Of a DNA stretch of 64,000 nt, positions 43,659-53,280 are shown piece by piece. Source of the DNA: Planctomycetota bacterium (GTDB taxonomy: Bacteria; Planctomycetota; UBA1135; GCA-002686595); the NCBI GenBank assembly GCA_016795325.1, contig JAEUHY010000013.1:1-64000 (forward strand), in the 5' to 3' direction. Below the pieces are notes generated by a model. The model did no database searches, was not told the DNA's origin, and saw only the letters and a program-made list of their open reading frames with translations. How positions within the stretch are numbered: position 1 is the stretch's first letter; every line of letters begins with the position of its first letter. The position numbers and the translations under genes were made by a program.

Positions 43659-44104
43659 CGAATTCGTTCCTAGCGCGAGCGTCGCGCTGTCGTTCGTCGT
43701 CTGCCCAGACCGACTCTACTACGGATCGCGAGTGCTCGCTCGATGCGCGCCTCACTCGCCGAGCGCGCATCACGCCACTCATCGAGGCCCGCACTTTCGT
43801 GCCGTGCATTTGCCGACGAAGCATCGACCGCTTTCGCACACACGACGATGTCCGTGGATTCGCATCGACCGTGGAGCTGCTCCCTTTGTCAGCGCGTTTC
43901 GGCGGGCGTCCCAGGTGCGGGACTCGGCGTTGAACACGGTCGCCGCGCGAGAAATTCACAACTTTCTTCGACCGAATTGCGCAGCCGCGGCATCGCTTGG
44001 GCCACAGGAGACCGCCCTTTTGAACTCGCACTCGAGCGCAGACCGAGAAGTCGCATCAACCTTCATCTCTCACTGCTTACCCCCAAAGGTGTGTCCGTCG
44101 AAGC
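43659..44104. other. Intergenic region, no gene seen
   Basis: About 450 bases upstream of the beta-helix gene. No supported frame; presumably holds its promoter and decayed DNA leading to the pseudogene at 44105. Confidence 0.4.
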
Positions 44105-44637
44105 TTGCGCTTCGCCGCTTCGCTGACGCTCGCAGGCGCGGTGGTGGAGCAGACAACGTCTTGTGTTGACGCGTCGTCGGGAAGGCTCGGCGACGGAGCA
44201 CTGGCGACGCCCTGTCGCAGCATCGCCTTCGCTGTGTCCCAGCTCGCACTCAGTCCGGCACACACCCTCTCCAGTACGCCGGGCACGAATCACGAGACGG
44301 TGAGTATGGGCAGCAAGGGCCGTGCTGGCGCTCCAGCGCTGGTCCTCTGGTGAGCGCGTTCGAGGCTTCCGATCACGGCTCGGTGATCGATTTCCCGACG
44401 TTCGGTCGGCTGGCCGCAATCGAGGTGCTCACGATTCGCGGCGATCCGATGCTGAAGACCAACGGCGTCGCCGGCGGCGACATCTCACTGCGGCGTGGAT
44501 CGCCGTGCATCGACCGCGGAAACCCGAATGCGCCGCTCGGCCCGGATGGCCCGCGGCGCAACAGGGCGATGGCCCGCGGCGCACTAGGTACGGCCGTCGG
44601 TTTCGATGTGACCTACGCGCCAGCGCCCCAGGTGTAG
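44105..44637 (+). pseudogene. Decayed beta-helix protein gene (N- and C-terminal fragments)
   Basis: Two fragments in different frames. Bases 44105-44353 encode a signal-like start followed by CVDASSG, GDGALATPCRSIAFAVSQ and PGTNHETVSM, the typical beginning of a planctomycete beta-helix protein. Bases 44350-44637 encode its typical end, GDISLRRGSPCIDRGNPNAP followed by GPDGPRR. The several hundred residues that should lie between are missing and the frame is shifted. It lies next to the intact beta-helix gene at 42420 and may be a decayed paralogue. Confidence 0.65.
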
Positions 44638-44832
44638 CGAACAGCCAACCACGGTTGTCGCAACGTGCACCTCACGCACGTTCGATGCGCGTGCGGCCGT
44701 CGTCGTCGGTGTCCTCCAGCAACTGTTCCAGGCGCTGCTGTCGACAGGTGCGATGCGAGGACGCGCGGCCGAGGAGAGGCGACTCCGGACGAACGCAGGG
44801 ATGTGAGCCTGTGCGTTCGGGATTCGGCCGGT

Positions 44833-45372
44833 TCAGCGCGCGGGCCCAACGGCCAGCGGTCGCCTTCGCTCCAGCACGACCAGCCGCACCGGCTGCCCGT
44901 TCTCGATCAGGTCCTCGAAGCCGATTGGCAGCGCGTGCAAGCGCCGCGCGACCGAGAGGCTCGCCGTGTTCCGTTCGTCGCAGCGCAGGATCACTCGTTC
45001 GACGCCGAGGCACGCGAACGCCAGCTCAGGCAGCTCAGCCGTCGCCTCGCTGGCGAAGCCCAGGCCGCAGTGCGCACGGTCGAGCCAGTAGCCGATCTCG
45101 CGCGTGCCCGGGCCGCCGCGGTCGAGCAGCATCGTCTCGCCCAGCAAGACTCCGCTCGTGCGCTCCCGTATGGCGTAGCGATGGTGTTCGCCGCAATCGA
45201 AGCTCTGCACGAACGTGGCGATGCGTTCCCGCGTCGCCTCCAGCGAACGCGGCTCGTCCTTCATGAACGGGATCCACGGCCGCAGGTGCGCGTCATTGTC
45301 GTCGAGCACTCGGCGCAGTTCCTCCGCATCGCTCTCGCGCCAGCGGCGCAGCCGAAGGCGAGCGGTCGCCAT
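44833..45372 (-). CDS. GNAT family N-acetyltransferase (RimJ/RimL-like)
   Basis: 179 residues from the ATG at 45372. It starts with the family pattern TARLRLRRWRESDAEELRRV, then LRPWIPFMKDEP, YAIRERTSGVLLGETMLLDR, REIGYWLDRAHCGLGFASEA (acetyl-CoA binding) and ERVILRCDERNTASLSVARRL. It probably acetylates a protein N-terminus or a small amine; the substrate is unknown. Longer upstream reading is antisense to the kinase gene and was rejected. It is divergent from the kinase gene at 45577. Confidence 0.9.
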   Translation of the reverse strand: MATARLRLRRWRESDAEELRRVLDDNDAHLRPWIPFMKDEPRSLEATRERIATFVQSFDCGEHHRYAIRERTSGVLLGETMLLDRGGPGTREIGYWLDRAHCGLGFASEATAELPELAFACLGVERVILRCDERNTASLSVARRLHALPIGFEDLIENGQPVRLVVLERRRPLAVGPAR

Positions 45373-45576
45373 CTCATCCGGGAGCGCACTCACGGCGTGG
45401 TCCGCACGGCCACGTCGGTCGACGCAGGATCTCGCGGCGGTTCGAGCGTGGAGGTGAACGTCGAGGGTAGGACGGCCAAGCGGACGACCATGGTTCAGCG
45501 CGCCGCCGCGAATCGCAAGGACACCTTGGCGTCGTTGCGAAAGGGATCCCCGGCCGCTGCGTTTTGCGCGCGCACT

Positions 45577-48500
45577 ATGCTGCTCGACATGCAGTCCGAC
45601 GACCAACGGCCGAAGTCCGGCGCTCAAGACGCCAACGCGACGCTCGCACAACGACTCCAGGCGCGCTTCGGGCCCGAAGTCGACCCGCGCGTCGACCTCG
45701 CTGCGACGCTGCATTCGCCGCGCCGGCACACCTCGAGTCCGACGGCCGAGGTCTACGAGCGGCTCGCGGCGCGCAGTCCGCAGTCGACGCGCTATCGCAT
45801 CGAAGGCGAGATCGCGCGCGGCGGCATGGGGGCGATCTTCGAGGTGTTCGACGAGGACCTGCGCCGCAAGTTGGCCATGAAGGTGGTGCTCGCGGAGTCC
45901 GGCGGCGAAGGCAGCGCGCAGGCTTCGACTCCGCGCGGGGCCAGCACGGCGCGGCTGACACGTTTTCTCGAAGAAGCGCAGGTCACCGGCCAGCTCGACC
46001 ACCCCGGGATCGTGCCCGTGCACGAGCTCGGCATCGACGCGCAGGGCCAGGCGTTCTTCACCATGCGCTTGGTTCACGGCCGAGATCTGTCGGAGATCTT
46101 CGCCAAGGTCGACCGCGGCGAGGACGGTTGGAGCCTCGCGCGCGCGGTCGGCGTGCTGCTGAAAGTGTGCGAGGCGATGGCCTACGCGCACTCCAAGGGA
46201 GTCGTGCACCGCGACCTCAAGCCGGCCAACGTGATGGTCGGACAGTTCGGCGAGGTGTACGTCATGGACTGGGGCTTGGCGCGTGTGCTGCATGCTGCGG
46301 ATCGCCACGACGTGCGCGTGCGCAGCGATGCGCCTGTTGCGACGGAGCGAGCAACCGGACCGAAGAGCAAGGACAGCTCGACGTTGCTCACGATGGACGG
46401 CGACGTGCTCGGCACGCCCTCGTACATGCCGCCTGAGCAAGCGCGCGGCGAGCTCGCCGCGATCGACGAACGCAGCGACGTGTACGCCGTGGGCGCGATG
46501 CTCTATCGCCTGCTCGCCGGCCGCGCGCCCTACGACGAGCCGACGTTGTCGACCTCGGCGGTGGTGGTGCTCACGAACATCCTCAGCCGCCCCCCGACGC
46601 CGCTGGCGGTGTGCGCCCCGCAGGCCTCGCCCGAGTTGGTCGCCATCTGCGACAAGGCGATGGCGCGCGAGAAGGACGGGCACTACGCGTCGATGTTGCT
46701 CTTGGCCGAAGACCTGCGCGCGTGGAGCGAAGGGCGCGTCGTCGCCGCCTACGAAGCCGGCGCGTGGGCCGAGGCGCGCAAGTGGATCCGGCGCAATCGC
46801 GCGCTGTCGGTCGCGGCGGCGGCGGCAATGCTTGCGCTGGTGGGCGGCTTGAGCGCCAGTTTGTGGATGGGCGCGCGCGCGCGCAGCAACGCCGTGCTGG
46901 CCGAGGAGCGCCGCGTCGCGGCGGAGGCGAACGCGAAGGAAGCGACGCGGCAAGCGCGCGTCGCCGAGGAAGTGAACAGCTTCCTCAACGACGATCTGCT
47001 GGCGGCGATTGCGCCCGAGCAGGAAGGGGCCGAGGTGACGGTCCGGCAGGTGCTCGACAAGGCCGCCAAGAATCTCGAGGGTCGATTCAAGGACGAGCCC
47101 AGCGTCGAAGCCGCGCTGCGCACGACGATCGGCACGAGCTACGCGAAGCTGGGCGACTTCGATGCGGCGCTCGAGCACGTGGAGCGCGCGATGGCGCTGC
47201 GCGAGAGCGACACGCTGGCCAGCGAGACCGAGCGCTGCGAGACCATGCTGCGCGCCGCGTGGGCGCGCCGCGGAGTCGGCCGCATGCAGGAGGCGATCGA
47301 CCTGTACGAAGAGGTGATCGCGCGGCTGGAGTCGGCCCCGACGCTCGATCCCAAGGGCATCTCGGCCGCGCACAACGACCTAGCGTTGGCGCTGGTCGAC
47401 GTCGGGCGCATCGACGACGCCACGCAGCAACTCGAGCGCGCCGTGGCGATCAGCGAAGCGCAGCTCGGCCCGAACCACCCGCAGACCTTCGTGGCGATCT
47501 CCAACCTCGCCCGGCACGAGTCCGACCGCGGGATGTACGAAAAAGCGCTCGCACGCCTGGAATCGAACGTTCCGCGGCAGAGCGCGCTGATCGGCGCGAG
47601 GCACCCCGACGCGATCGCGAGCTTGAGCAATCTGTCCGTGGTCTTGCTCGAAGCGGGTCGCACCGAAGACGGGATCCGCACCTCGGGAGAAGCGCTCGAA
47701 GCATGTCTCGAGGTCTACGGTCCCGACCACCCGCTCACCGCGCGCGCGCACGGCAACGTCGGCATCGGCGCGTATTCGCTCGGACGGCTCGCGGAGGCGC
47801 AAGAGCACTTCGCGCAGTCCGTGCGCATCTTCGAGGCCATCCGGCCCGACGACCACCGCGACCTGTTGCTCGCGCGCGGCAATCTCGCCGGCGTGTGGCT
47901 CGACCAGGGCCGCGTCGAGGAGGCGCTGGAACTGACCGAGCGCAACCTCGCGATCGAGAAGCGCGTGCTCGGCGAGTCGCATCCCTCGACGCTGCGTTCG
48001 ATGAACCGTCTCGCAGTGGCCTACAAGTCGCTCAAGCGCTACGACGAGTCGGAGCGCGCCTTCCGCGAAACGCACGAGCGCTACGTCGAGGTGTTCGGCG
48101 CCGAGCACCCTTCGGCGATCATCGCGCTCGAGAACCTCGGCGGGATGATGTTCACACAGGGCCGGCTCGAGGAGTCGGAGCGCATCACACGCGAAGTGCT
48201 CGAGCTGCGGCGGCGCGCGCTCGGCGAAACGCACCCCGACGTCGGCAAGACCACCTTCAACCTCGGCATGTTGTTGCGCGCCAAGGGCGACGCCGCCGGC
48301 GCGCGCGAGCAATTCGAACGCGCGCTCGGCCGCGACAGCGGGCGCGCGCTCGAGATGAATCCGGTCGCCGCCCCGGCGCTCCAGCGGCTTGGCGACCTCG
48401 ACCTCGCCGAGCGCAAGCACGAAAGCGCGCTCGGGCGCTACGACGAGTCGCTCCAGCTCGCGCGCGCGCAGCAAGGCGCGAGTTCAACGATCGGCTACAC

Positions 48501-48819
48501 GCTGCACCAGCGCGCGATGGCGTTGCGCGGGCTGTCGCGCTTCGAAGAGTCGGTCCAGGCTGCGCGCGAGGCCCTCGCGATCCGCGAGAGCGCGCACGGC
48601 CCGCAGTCGATCGAGGCGCGCTACTCGCGGGCGGCGATCGTGTACGGCCTGCTCTCGCTAGAACGTTTCGAGGAGTGCGAGCGCGAGGCGCTCGAACTGC
48701 ACGCGAATTGTCTGCGCGAGCCGCTGCCCGAGGCGAGCTTCACCCAGTCCGTGCGCTCGGTGCTCGTGAAGCTCTACGAAGCCTGGGAACGGCCCGAAGC
48801 GGCCGCGCCCTGGCGCTGA
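45577..48819 (+). CDS. Membrane Ser/Thr protein kinase with long TPR array
   Basis: 1080 residues from the ATG at 45577; an ATG four codons later (45589) is equally possible. The kinase domain is at about 73-370: loop ARGGMGAIFEVFD, Lys102 (LAMKVV), HRD 211-213 (VVHRDLKPANVMVG), DWG 231-233 in place of DFG, and a PPEQARGELAAIDERSDVYA segment. One membrane helix lies at about 410-430 (SVAAAAAMLALVGGLSASLW), then about 14 TPR units of the 42-residue kinesin-light-chain type (for example HPLTARAHGNVGIGAYSLGR, HPSAIIALENLGGMMFTQGR). The TPR array probably recruits partners. DWG is frequent in this kinase subgroup and still binds metal through Asp. Confidence 0.92.
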   Translation: MLLDMQSDDQRPKSGAQDANATLAQRLQARFGPEVDPRVDLAATLHSPRRHTSSPTAEVYERLAARSPQSTRYRIEGEIARGGMGAIFEVFDEDLRRKLAMKVVLAESGGEGSAQASTPRGASTARLTRFLEEAQVTGQLDHPGIVPVHELGIDAQGQAFFTMRLVHGRDLSEIFAKVDRGEDGWSLARAVGVLLKVCEAMAYAHSKGVVHRDLKPANVMVGQFGEVYVMDWGLARVLHAADRHDVRVRSDAPVATERATGPKSKDSSTLLTMDGDVLGTPSYMPPEQARGELAAIDERSDVYAVGAMLYRLLAGRAPYDEPTLSTSAVVVLTNILSRPPTPLAVCAPQASPELVAICDKAMAREKDGHYASMLLLAEDLRAWSEGRVVAAYEAGAWAEARKWIRRNRALSVAAAAAMLALVGGLSASLWMGARARSNAVLAEERRVAAEANAKEATRQARVAEEVNSFLNDDLLAAIAPEQEGAEVTVRQVLDKAAKNLEGRFKDEPSVEAALRTTIGTSYAKLGDFDAALEHVERAMALRESDTLASETERCETMLRAAWARRGVGRMQEAIDLYEEVIARLESAPTLDPKGISAAHNDLALALVDVGRIDDATQQLERAVAISEAQLGPNHPQTFVAISNLARHESDRGMYEKALARLESNVPRQSALIGARHPDAIASLSNLSVVLLEAGRTEDGIRTSGEALEACLEVYGPDHPLTARAHGNVGIGAYSLGRLAEAQEHFAQSVRIFEAIRPDDHRDLLLARGNLAGVWLDQGRVEEALELTERNLAIEKRVLGESHPSTLRSMNRLAVAYKSLKRYDESERAFRETHERYVEVFGAEHPSAIIALENLGGMMFTQGRLEESERITREVLELRRRALGETHPDVGKTTFNLGMLLRAKGDAAGAREQFERALGRDSGRALEMNPVAAPALQRLGDLDLAERKHESALGRYDESLQLARAQQGASSTIGYTLHQRAMALRGLSRFEESVQAAREALAIRESAHGPQSIEARYSRAAIVYGLLSLERFEECEREALELHANCLREPLPEASFTQSVRSVLVKLYEAWERPEAAAPWR

Positions 48820-48970
48820 GTGCTGCGAACGCCGCGCCGCCTTCGCCAGCCGTCGGCGCGTGCCTCGGTCGGAGCGTTGCAACTCGAGCGCGGCCACTCG
48901 AGGCCCTCGCCCGCACCGTGTGCACGATCACAAGCTGCACGAGCACTGCGAGCGAGATAGCGTGCTTCCC

Positions 48971-49666
48971 ATGCGGAGGCTCGCTCGCCTGCTCTTCTTC
49001 CGATTCAGCTCGGCGGACTACCGCACGCTCGGGCCGCGCGACGCGGGAGTCGGAGTCGTGTGCGCGTGGGTCGCGGGCATGGGGCGCTATTGGGACCACC
49101 CGACCGCCGGACTGGCGCAGAAGTCCGGCCTGGGCTCGGTCGTGTACGTGTTCGCGTTGAGCGCGCTGCTGTGGCTGCTGCTCTGGCCGTTGCGCACCAG
49201 CCGCCAAAAGTACGTCACGATCCTCGCCAACGTTTCGCTCACCGCACCGCTCGCTTGGCTGTATGCGTTGCCCGTTGAGCGCTGGTTCGACATCGGCACG
49301 GCGATTTCGATCAACCTGTGGTTCCTCGCAATCGTCGCGTTCTGGCGCGTGTGCTTGCTCGGTCGGTTCCTGTTCCGCGGCGGGAGCTGCAGCCCCGCGC
49401 GAACACTCGTGCTCACCTTGCTGCCCCTGTGCGCGATCCTGGGCCTGCTCACCGCGCTCAACCTCGAGCACGCCGTGTTCGAACTCATGGCGAGCTCCCG
49501 ACGCGAGCACGCCGTCGAGGCCGTGAACGACGCCAACTACGGGTTCGTGTGGCTGCTGACGATCCTCGCGCTGTACGCCCTCGTCCCGCTCGTCCTCGCC
49601 TACCTCTGGATGGCTGTGCGTTCGCTCGCCGGCAAGGACCCGCAGACGCCCTGGCGCCCGCGTTGA
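48971..49666 (+). CDS. Multi-helix membrane protein, unknown function
   Basis: 231 residues from the ATG at 48971. About six hydrophobic segments are visible, including GLGSVVYVFALSALLWLLLW (about 53-72), ILANVSLTAPLAWLYALP (84-101), AISINLWFLAIVAFWRVCLL (111-130), LVLTLLPLCAILGLLTAL (146-163) and VWLLTILALYALVPLVLAYL (near 190-210). It has a Yip1-like general look, but no family can be named. It is convergent with the RNA-ligase-like gene at 49822. Confidence 0.7.
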   Translation: MRRLARLLFFRFSSADYRTLGPRDAGVGVVCAWVAGMGRYWDHPTAGLAQKSGLGSVVYVFALSALLWLLLWPLRTSRQKYVTILANVSLTAPLAWLYALPVERWFDIGTAISINLWFLAIVAFWRVCLLGRFLFRGGSCSPARTLVLTLLPLCAILGLLTALNLEHAVFELMASSRREHAVEAVNDANYGFVWLLTILALYALVPLVLAYLWMAVRSLAGKDPQTPWRPR

Positions 49667-49821
49667 CGCAGGTTCGCGCGTGTTCACGCCAATCCAGCCG
49701 TGGTCTGGCGGATCGCAAGTGCGGGCGGACCACCGCTGTCGCAAGCGTCGGCTTTCGACGGCGAGCTCGAGCTTGAGCGTTTCGCCGGCATTTTCCGAAC
49801 ACGCGCACGTTCCTCGCGCGC

Positions 49822-50352
49822 TCAGGACCGCGGACGGCCGGTTTCGGCGGGCCGAGCAAGGCGCAGTGTCTCCTGCACCACCCACGGACGCGCAGCGCGC
49901 TGCTCGATGAGCGCAACCTCGCGAAACACCAGCGTGAGCGGCGCGGGGAGCACGTTGAGCAGCGCATCCTGATTGCCCGCGGCGCGCGGATTGCGCGGAT
50001 GCGCGATCGTCAGGTGCGCCTCGTGCTCGCGAACGTCGATTGCGCCGAGCGCCTGGGTGCGAAGTCTCTGGAAGTCGGCGGCGCCTTCGATGCAGGGGAG
50101 CAGGATTCCGTGCCCCGCGAAACGCCGCGCCTGACCGAACGTGAGCGTCAGCGGCGCGGCGCGCGCGAGGCGCTCGCGCAGGAGCGAGAGCTCCGGCTCG
50201 GCGAGCTCGTCCTCCCGACACAGCGTCACGTGCGCCGCGATGAGCGCGAACTGCAGCGGGTCCGCCTTCTCGCGCAACCGCTCGATCGTCGCCGCCGCGT
50301 CCTCGGGCACGAACAGCGTGAGCTGGCGCCGCACGGTTCCGAGCTCGTTCAT
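49822..50352 (-). CDS. 2'-5' RNA ligase / cyclic phosphodiesterase superfamily protein
   Basis: 176 residues from the ATG at 50352. The two hallmark HxT motifs are present and spaced as expected: HVT at 41-43 (AAHVTLCRE) and HLT at 113-115 (EAHLTIAHPR). The fold is the two-lobed 2H phosphoesterase. Such enzymes open 2',3'-cyclic phosphates or join 2'-5' bonds; the physiological RNA substrate is unclear. Divergent from the DUF6624 gene. Confidence 0.87.
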   Translation of the reverse strand: MNELGTVRRQLTLFVPEDAAATIERLREKADPLQFALIAAHVTLCREDELAEPELSLLRERLARAAPLTLTFGQARRFAGHGILLPCIEGAADFQRLRTQALGAIDVREHEAHLTIAHPRNPRAAGNQDALLNVLPAPLTLVFREVALIEQRAARPWVVQETLRLARPAETGRPRS

Positions 50353-50773
50353 GCCGTCGCTCTTCTTTGCCTGACGATGGTGTGAGGAGAGCCGCTGACG
50401 TTCCGCTTCAGCCGCGAACCGGGCAGGGAAACGTGCGCCGCTAGCGGATGACTTGCGCCGGATGCGGCCGTCGTCGACGGCGCGGTGGAGGTTGTCTGCG
50501 GGGCTTCGATTCGTCAACTACCCACAAAGCGCAGCGTGCGCCTTGCCGAGCCGACAGGTGAGCCGAGCGAGGCGCGCGGAATCCGTCGCTCGCGGAGTGA
50601 GCACACGACCGCGTTCGTTCGCCGTCGCGCGTCGTGGGCGGCGCTCCGGTCGAGCTGCGTCGACCCACGTGCGAAACGAGTGCGACCCAGCGATTTCCGC
50701 CCGCGTGCAAGTCCGATGTTGGACGCGCGCTGCGAGTGTTGACCGTTGTGCGGCGCTGGCGGAGGGTGAGTGC
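50353..50773. other. Divergent intergenic region containing repeat family A
   Basis: About 420 bases between divergent genes. It contains the repeat at 50444-50517. The remaining sequence shows faint similarity to the family-X repeats near 50650-50700. No gene is supported. Confidence 0.5.
50444..50517. repeat. Interspersed intergenic repeat family A, copy 2
   Basis: A 74-base block matching 30976-31049 at 62 of 74 positions without gaps. As with copy 1, it lies in a divergent spacer about 90-140 bases upstream of a minus-strand start. Confidence 0.7.
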
Positions 50774-51451
50774 ATGCGAGGAAGAGTCAACATCGGCGCG
50801 GCCCTCGGTCTCGCGCTGTGCATCGCGCTCGCGGCCGGCGTGTGCGGGTGTGTGGCGCGCGGCGAGAGGCCCGGGCTGCGCGAGCAGCTGCTCGAGCTGC
50901 GCGACCGCGACCAAGCCGCGCGCGAGGCCGTGATGGCGAGCCTGCGGGAGGGGCGGGCGCCGGATGCGGCGGAGCTCGCGGCCGTGCGGCAGGCGGACGA
51001 AGAGTCGCTGCGTTTCCTCGAGCAACTGCTCGCCGCGCCGGGCTGGCCGACGGCTGAGAGTGTCGGCGCGGAGGCGGCTCACGCGGCGTGGTTGCTCGCG
51101 CAGCACGCCGACGCCCGGCCGGATCTTCAGCGCGAGGTGCTCGCGCGGATGGAGCCGCTCGCCCGATCAGGTCGCGCGGATCCGAGCGACTTCGCCTACT
51201 TGACCGATCGTGTCCTCGTGGCCGAGCGCCGTCCGCAGCGCTTCGGCACGCAGTTCTCGACCGACGCCGCCGGAGTGCAGCGGCCCTTCCCGCTGGAGGC
51301 GCCCGCCGAGCTCGAGCGGCGTCGCGCGGAGTTCGGCCTTCCGCCGATGGCCAACTACGTGCGCATGCTCTCCGAGGCCCTCGGTGCAAGCGCGAGCGCC
51401 GAGCCCATGACCGAGTTCCCCGCGCCAGCAATCGCGACGCCAGCCCGCTGA
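50774..51451 (+). CDS. DUF6624-type lipoprotein
   Basis: 225 residues. An ideal ribosome site (GGAGGG) precedes the ATG at 50774. The N-terminus is a lipoprotein signal (LGLALCIALAAGVCGC). The mature part follows the DUF6624 pattern: LREQLLELRDRDQAAREAVM, GWPTAESVGAEAAHAAWLLA followed by QHAD, LQREVLARMEPL, FAYLTDRVLVAERRPQRFGT. The domain's biochemical role is unknown to me. The export signal indicates a periplasmic or surface protein. Confidence 0.85.
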   Translation: MRGRVNIGAALGLALCIALAAGVCGCVARGERPGLREQLLELRDRDQAAREAVMASLREGRAPDAAELAAVRQADEESLRFLEQLLAAPGWPTAESVGAEAAHAAWLLAQHADARPDLQREVLARMEPLARSGRADPSDFAYLTDRVLVAERRPQRFGTQFSTDAAGVQRPFPLEAPAELERRRAEFGLPPMANYVRMLSEALGASASAEPMTEFPAPAIATPAR

Positions 51452-51936
51452 GTTGTGTCGGGGGCGCGTGTCCGTCGACGCGGCCTGAGCGCTCAGCGGA
51501 CAACGTGGTTCACGCTCCGTCGCGATCGTGAGACGGCTCACGGGCCGCTCGAAATCCCGCCGCGTTGGAAGTCCGACGAGACGGGTCACGCACACTTCGC
51601 CGTCGGTGCGTTCTTGATTTTGCGATGCGCCCAGTCGCAGTTGGCGGAGCATGCACCTGGCCAGATCGCGTGACGACGCCGATGCTCGAGCCGCTCGAAC
51701 TCGCCGGCGCGCACGAGCAGCTTGGCGCGCAGAGCCAAGCTGTCGCGAGCGCGGCGGATCCGGACACTCGACGCAGCGCGCCATGGGACGAAGAGCGACG
51801 CCCCGTGCGCGACCGACTCGTCACCGTCGACCGGCGCAGGCGCGCGCGGCTACCATCCGCCGCGCAGGAGGGTTCACGCGGCGCGATGTGCGCTGACGAG
51901 CACCCGGTTCGTGCTCGCAAACCACGGAGAAGATCG
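51452..51936. other. Intergenic region containing repeat family X
   Basis: About 485 bases between two plus-strand genes. It contains the repeat at 51745-51810. The in-frame extension upstream of aqpZ has no similarity to aquaporins and was rejected. Confidence 0.5.
51745..51810. repeat. Interspersed intergenic repeat family X, copy 1
   Basis: Starts with GCGAGCGCGGCGGATCCGGA, identical to the start of 52984-53048, and continues with TCGACGCAGCGC and GAGCGACGCC blocks shared with 52984-53048 and 58003-58066. Confidence 0.65.
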
Positions 51937-52626
51937 ATGAAGGCGTACGCGGCGGAGTTTTTCGGAACGTTCTGGCTGGTGCTCGGCGGCTGTGGAAGCG
52001 CGGTGCTCGCCGCGGCCTTCCCGGAGGTCGGCATTGGCCTGCTCGGGGTCTCGTTCGCGTTCGGCTTGACCGTGCTGACCATGGCCTACGCGATCGGCCA
52101 CATCTCCGGCTGCCATCTCAATCCGGCGGTCTCGATCGGACTCGTCGCAGCCGGGCGATTCCAGGCGAGCAAGCTCGTGCCCTACATCGCCGCGCAGGTG
52201 GCCGGTGCACTTGCGGCTGCGGGCGTGCTGTACCTGATCGCGAGCGGCAAGGCGGGCTTCGATCTCGCCGGCGGCTTCGCGTCGAACGGTTACGGCGAGC
52301 ATTCGCCGGGTGGTTACTCGCTGCTCGCCGCAGCGGTGGCCGAGATCGTGATGACGGCGTTCTTCCTGATCGTGATCCTCGGCGCGACCGACAAGCGCGC
52401 GCCCGCGGGCTTCGCGCCGATCGCGATCGGGCTTGGGCTGACGTTGATCCACCTGATCAGCATCCCGGTCACCAACACGTCGGTGAACCCCGCGCGCAGC
52501 ACGGGCGTCGCGCTGTTCGTCGGCGACTGGGCCGTCGCGCAGCTGTGGCTGTTCTGGGTCGCCCCGATCGCCGGAGCGGTGCTCGGCGCGCTCATCTATC
52601 GCTTCATCGGCGACGAGAAGAGCTGA
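51937..52626 (+). CDS. aqpZ: Aquaporin Z (water channel)
   Basis: 229 residues, six membrane helices. Both NPA half-helices are intact: HLNPAVS (Asn62) and SVNPARS (Asn184). The selectivity filter residues match AqpZ: Phe42, His172, Thr181 and Arg187, with the diagnostic stretch [19 protein letters not shown]. It is therefore a water-selective channel of the inner membrane rather than a glycerol facilitator. A good ribosome site (GGAGA) lies 8 bases before the ATG. Confidence 0.96.
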   Translation: MKAYAAEFFGTFWLVLGGCGSAVLAAAFPEVGIGLLGVSFAFGLTVLTMAYAIGHISGCHLNPAVSIGLVAAGRFQASKLVPYIAAQVAGALAAAGVLYLIASGKAGFDLAGGFASNGYGEHSPGGYSLLAAAVAEIVMTAFFLIVILGATDKRAPAGFAPIAIGLGLTLIHLISIPVTNTSVNPARSTGVALFVGDWAVAQLWLFWVAPIAGAVLGALIYRFIGDEKS

Positions 52627-52643
52627 GCGGCTAGGACCTCCAA

Positions 52644-52731
52644 GCGGCGGACTTCGTCGCAGGCGGTCGTTGGCGACCGCGAGTCGGGGGCAGGCCACGC
52701 GGCGTCGAACCGTCGAGTGACCTCCCGAGTC
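52644..52731. repeat. Interspersed intergenic repeat family A, diverged copy 3
   Basis: The block GCGGTCGTTGGCGACCGCGA matches copy 1 at 18 of 20 bases, and a later block ending GTGACCTCC matches copy 1 at about 22 of 28. The middle contains small gaps. Confidence 0.5.
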
Positions 52732-52983
52732 CGGCGCAAGCTCCTCAGGGCGCGCCCGCGGGCCGTGCGAGGCTCGCTGTGTCGGTGGCGCGGGCGCTTT
52801 GGATGCGACCGAGGCTGCTCGCCGCGCGCGGGTCGCAGGTGGGGGACGTGCTCGGCGGCGCAAGGAGCGGCGGCTCTTGCGAGGCCCGAGCTGTTCGCGC
52901 GAGCGCCCTGAAACACGTCCCAGCGCGCGGCGTGGAGGCTCGCTCCGGTGGCCGAGACGCGCGAGCGACGCGAGCTCTTCGCC

Positions 52984-53048
52984 GCGAGCGCGGCGGATCC
53001 GGAGCTCGACGTGGCGCGCAGTTGGTCGACGAGCGACGCCTCGTGCGC
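52984..53048. repeat. Interspersed intergenic repeat family X, copy 2
   Basis: Identical over its first 20 bases to 51745-51764; then GTTGGTCGACGAGCGACGCC, which nearly matches the corresponding block of the copy at 58003. Confidence 0.65.
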
Positions 53049-53280
53049 GGCGGCTCGTCCGAGTCGAACGCAGCATGCGCGCGCGGCAAGCGACCTGCGC
53101 GCTCGAGGAAGCGCGTCTCGCCCGCGCGCATTTCGGAGCAGCGCCTCCGCAGCACGCGGAGCTCGAAACGACATTTTTCTCGGTGATTTCCGCTCGCGCG
53201 CGCAGCTGCGATCGTCGCGACCGCGTCGCTCCCAGGAACGGCACTTGCCCTCGCGGGACCCGTGGTGGACCCTCGTCCCC

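Larger units (their letters stand above)
52627..53280. other. Large intergenic region with two repeat copies
   Basis: About 650 bases between aqpZ and the aminotransferase. It holds a family-A copy (52644-52731) and a family-X copy (52984-53048). Open frames are arginine-rich and non-coding in appearance. Confidence 0.5.

Noticed and set aside
44833..47373. Long minus-strand frame extending the GNAT gene
   Set aside because: Only the part up to the ATG at 45372 matches acetyltransferases; the rest is antisense to the kinase.
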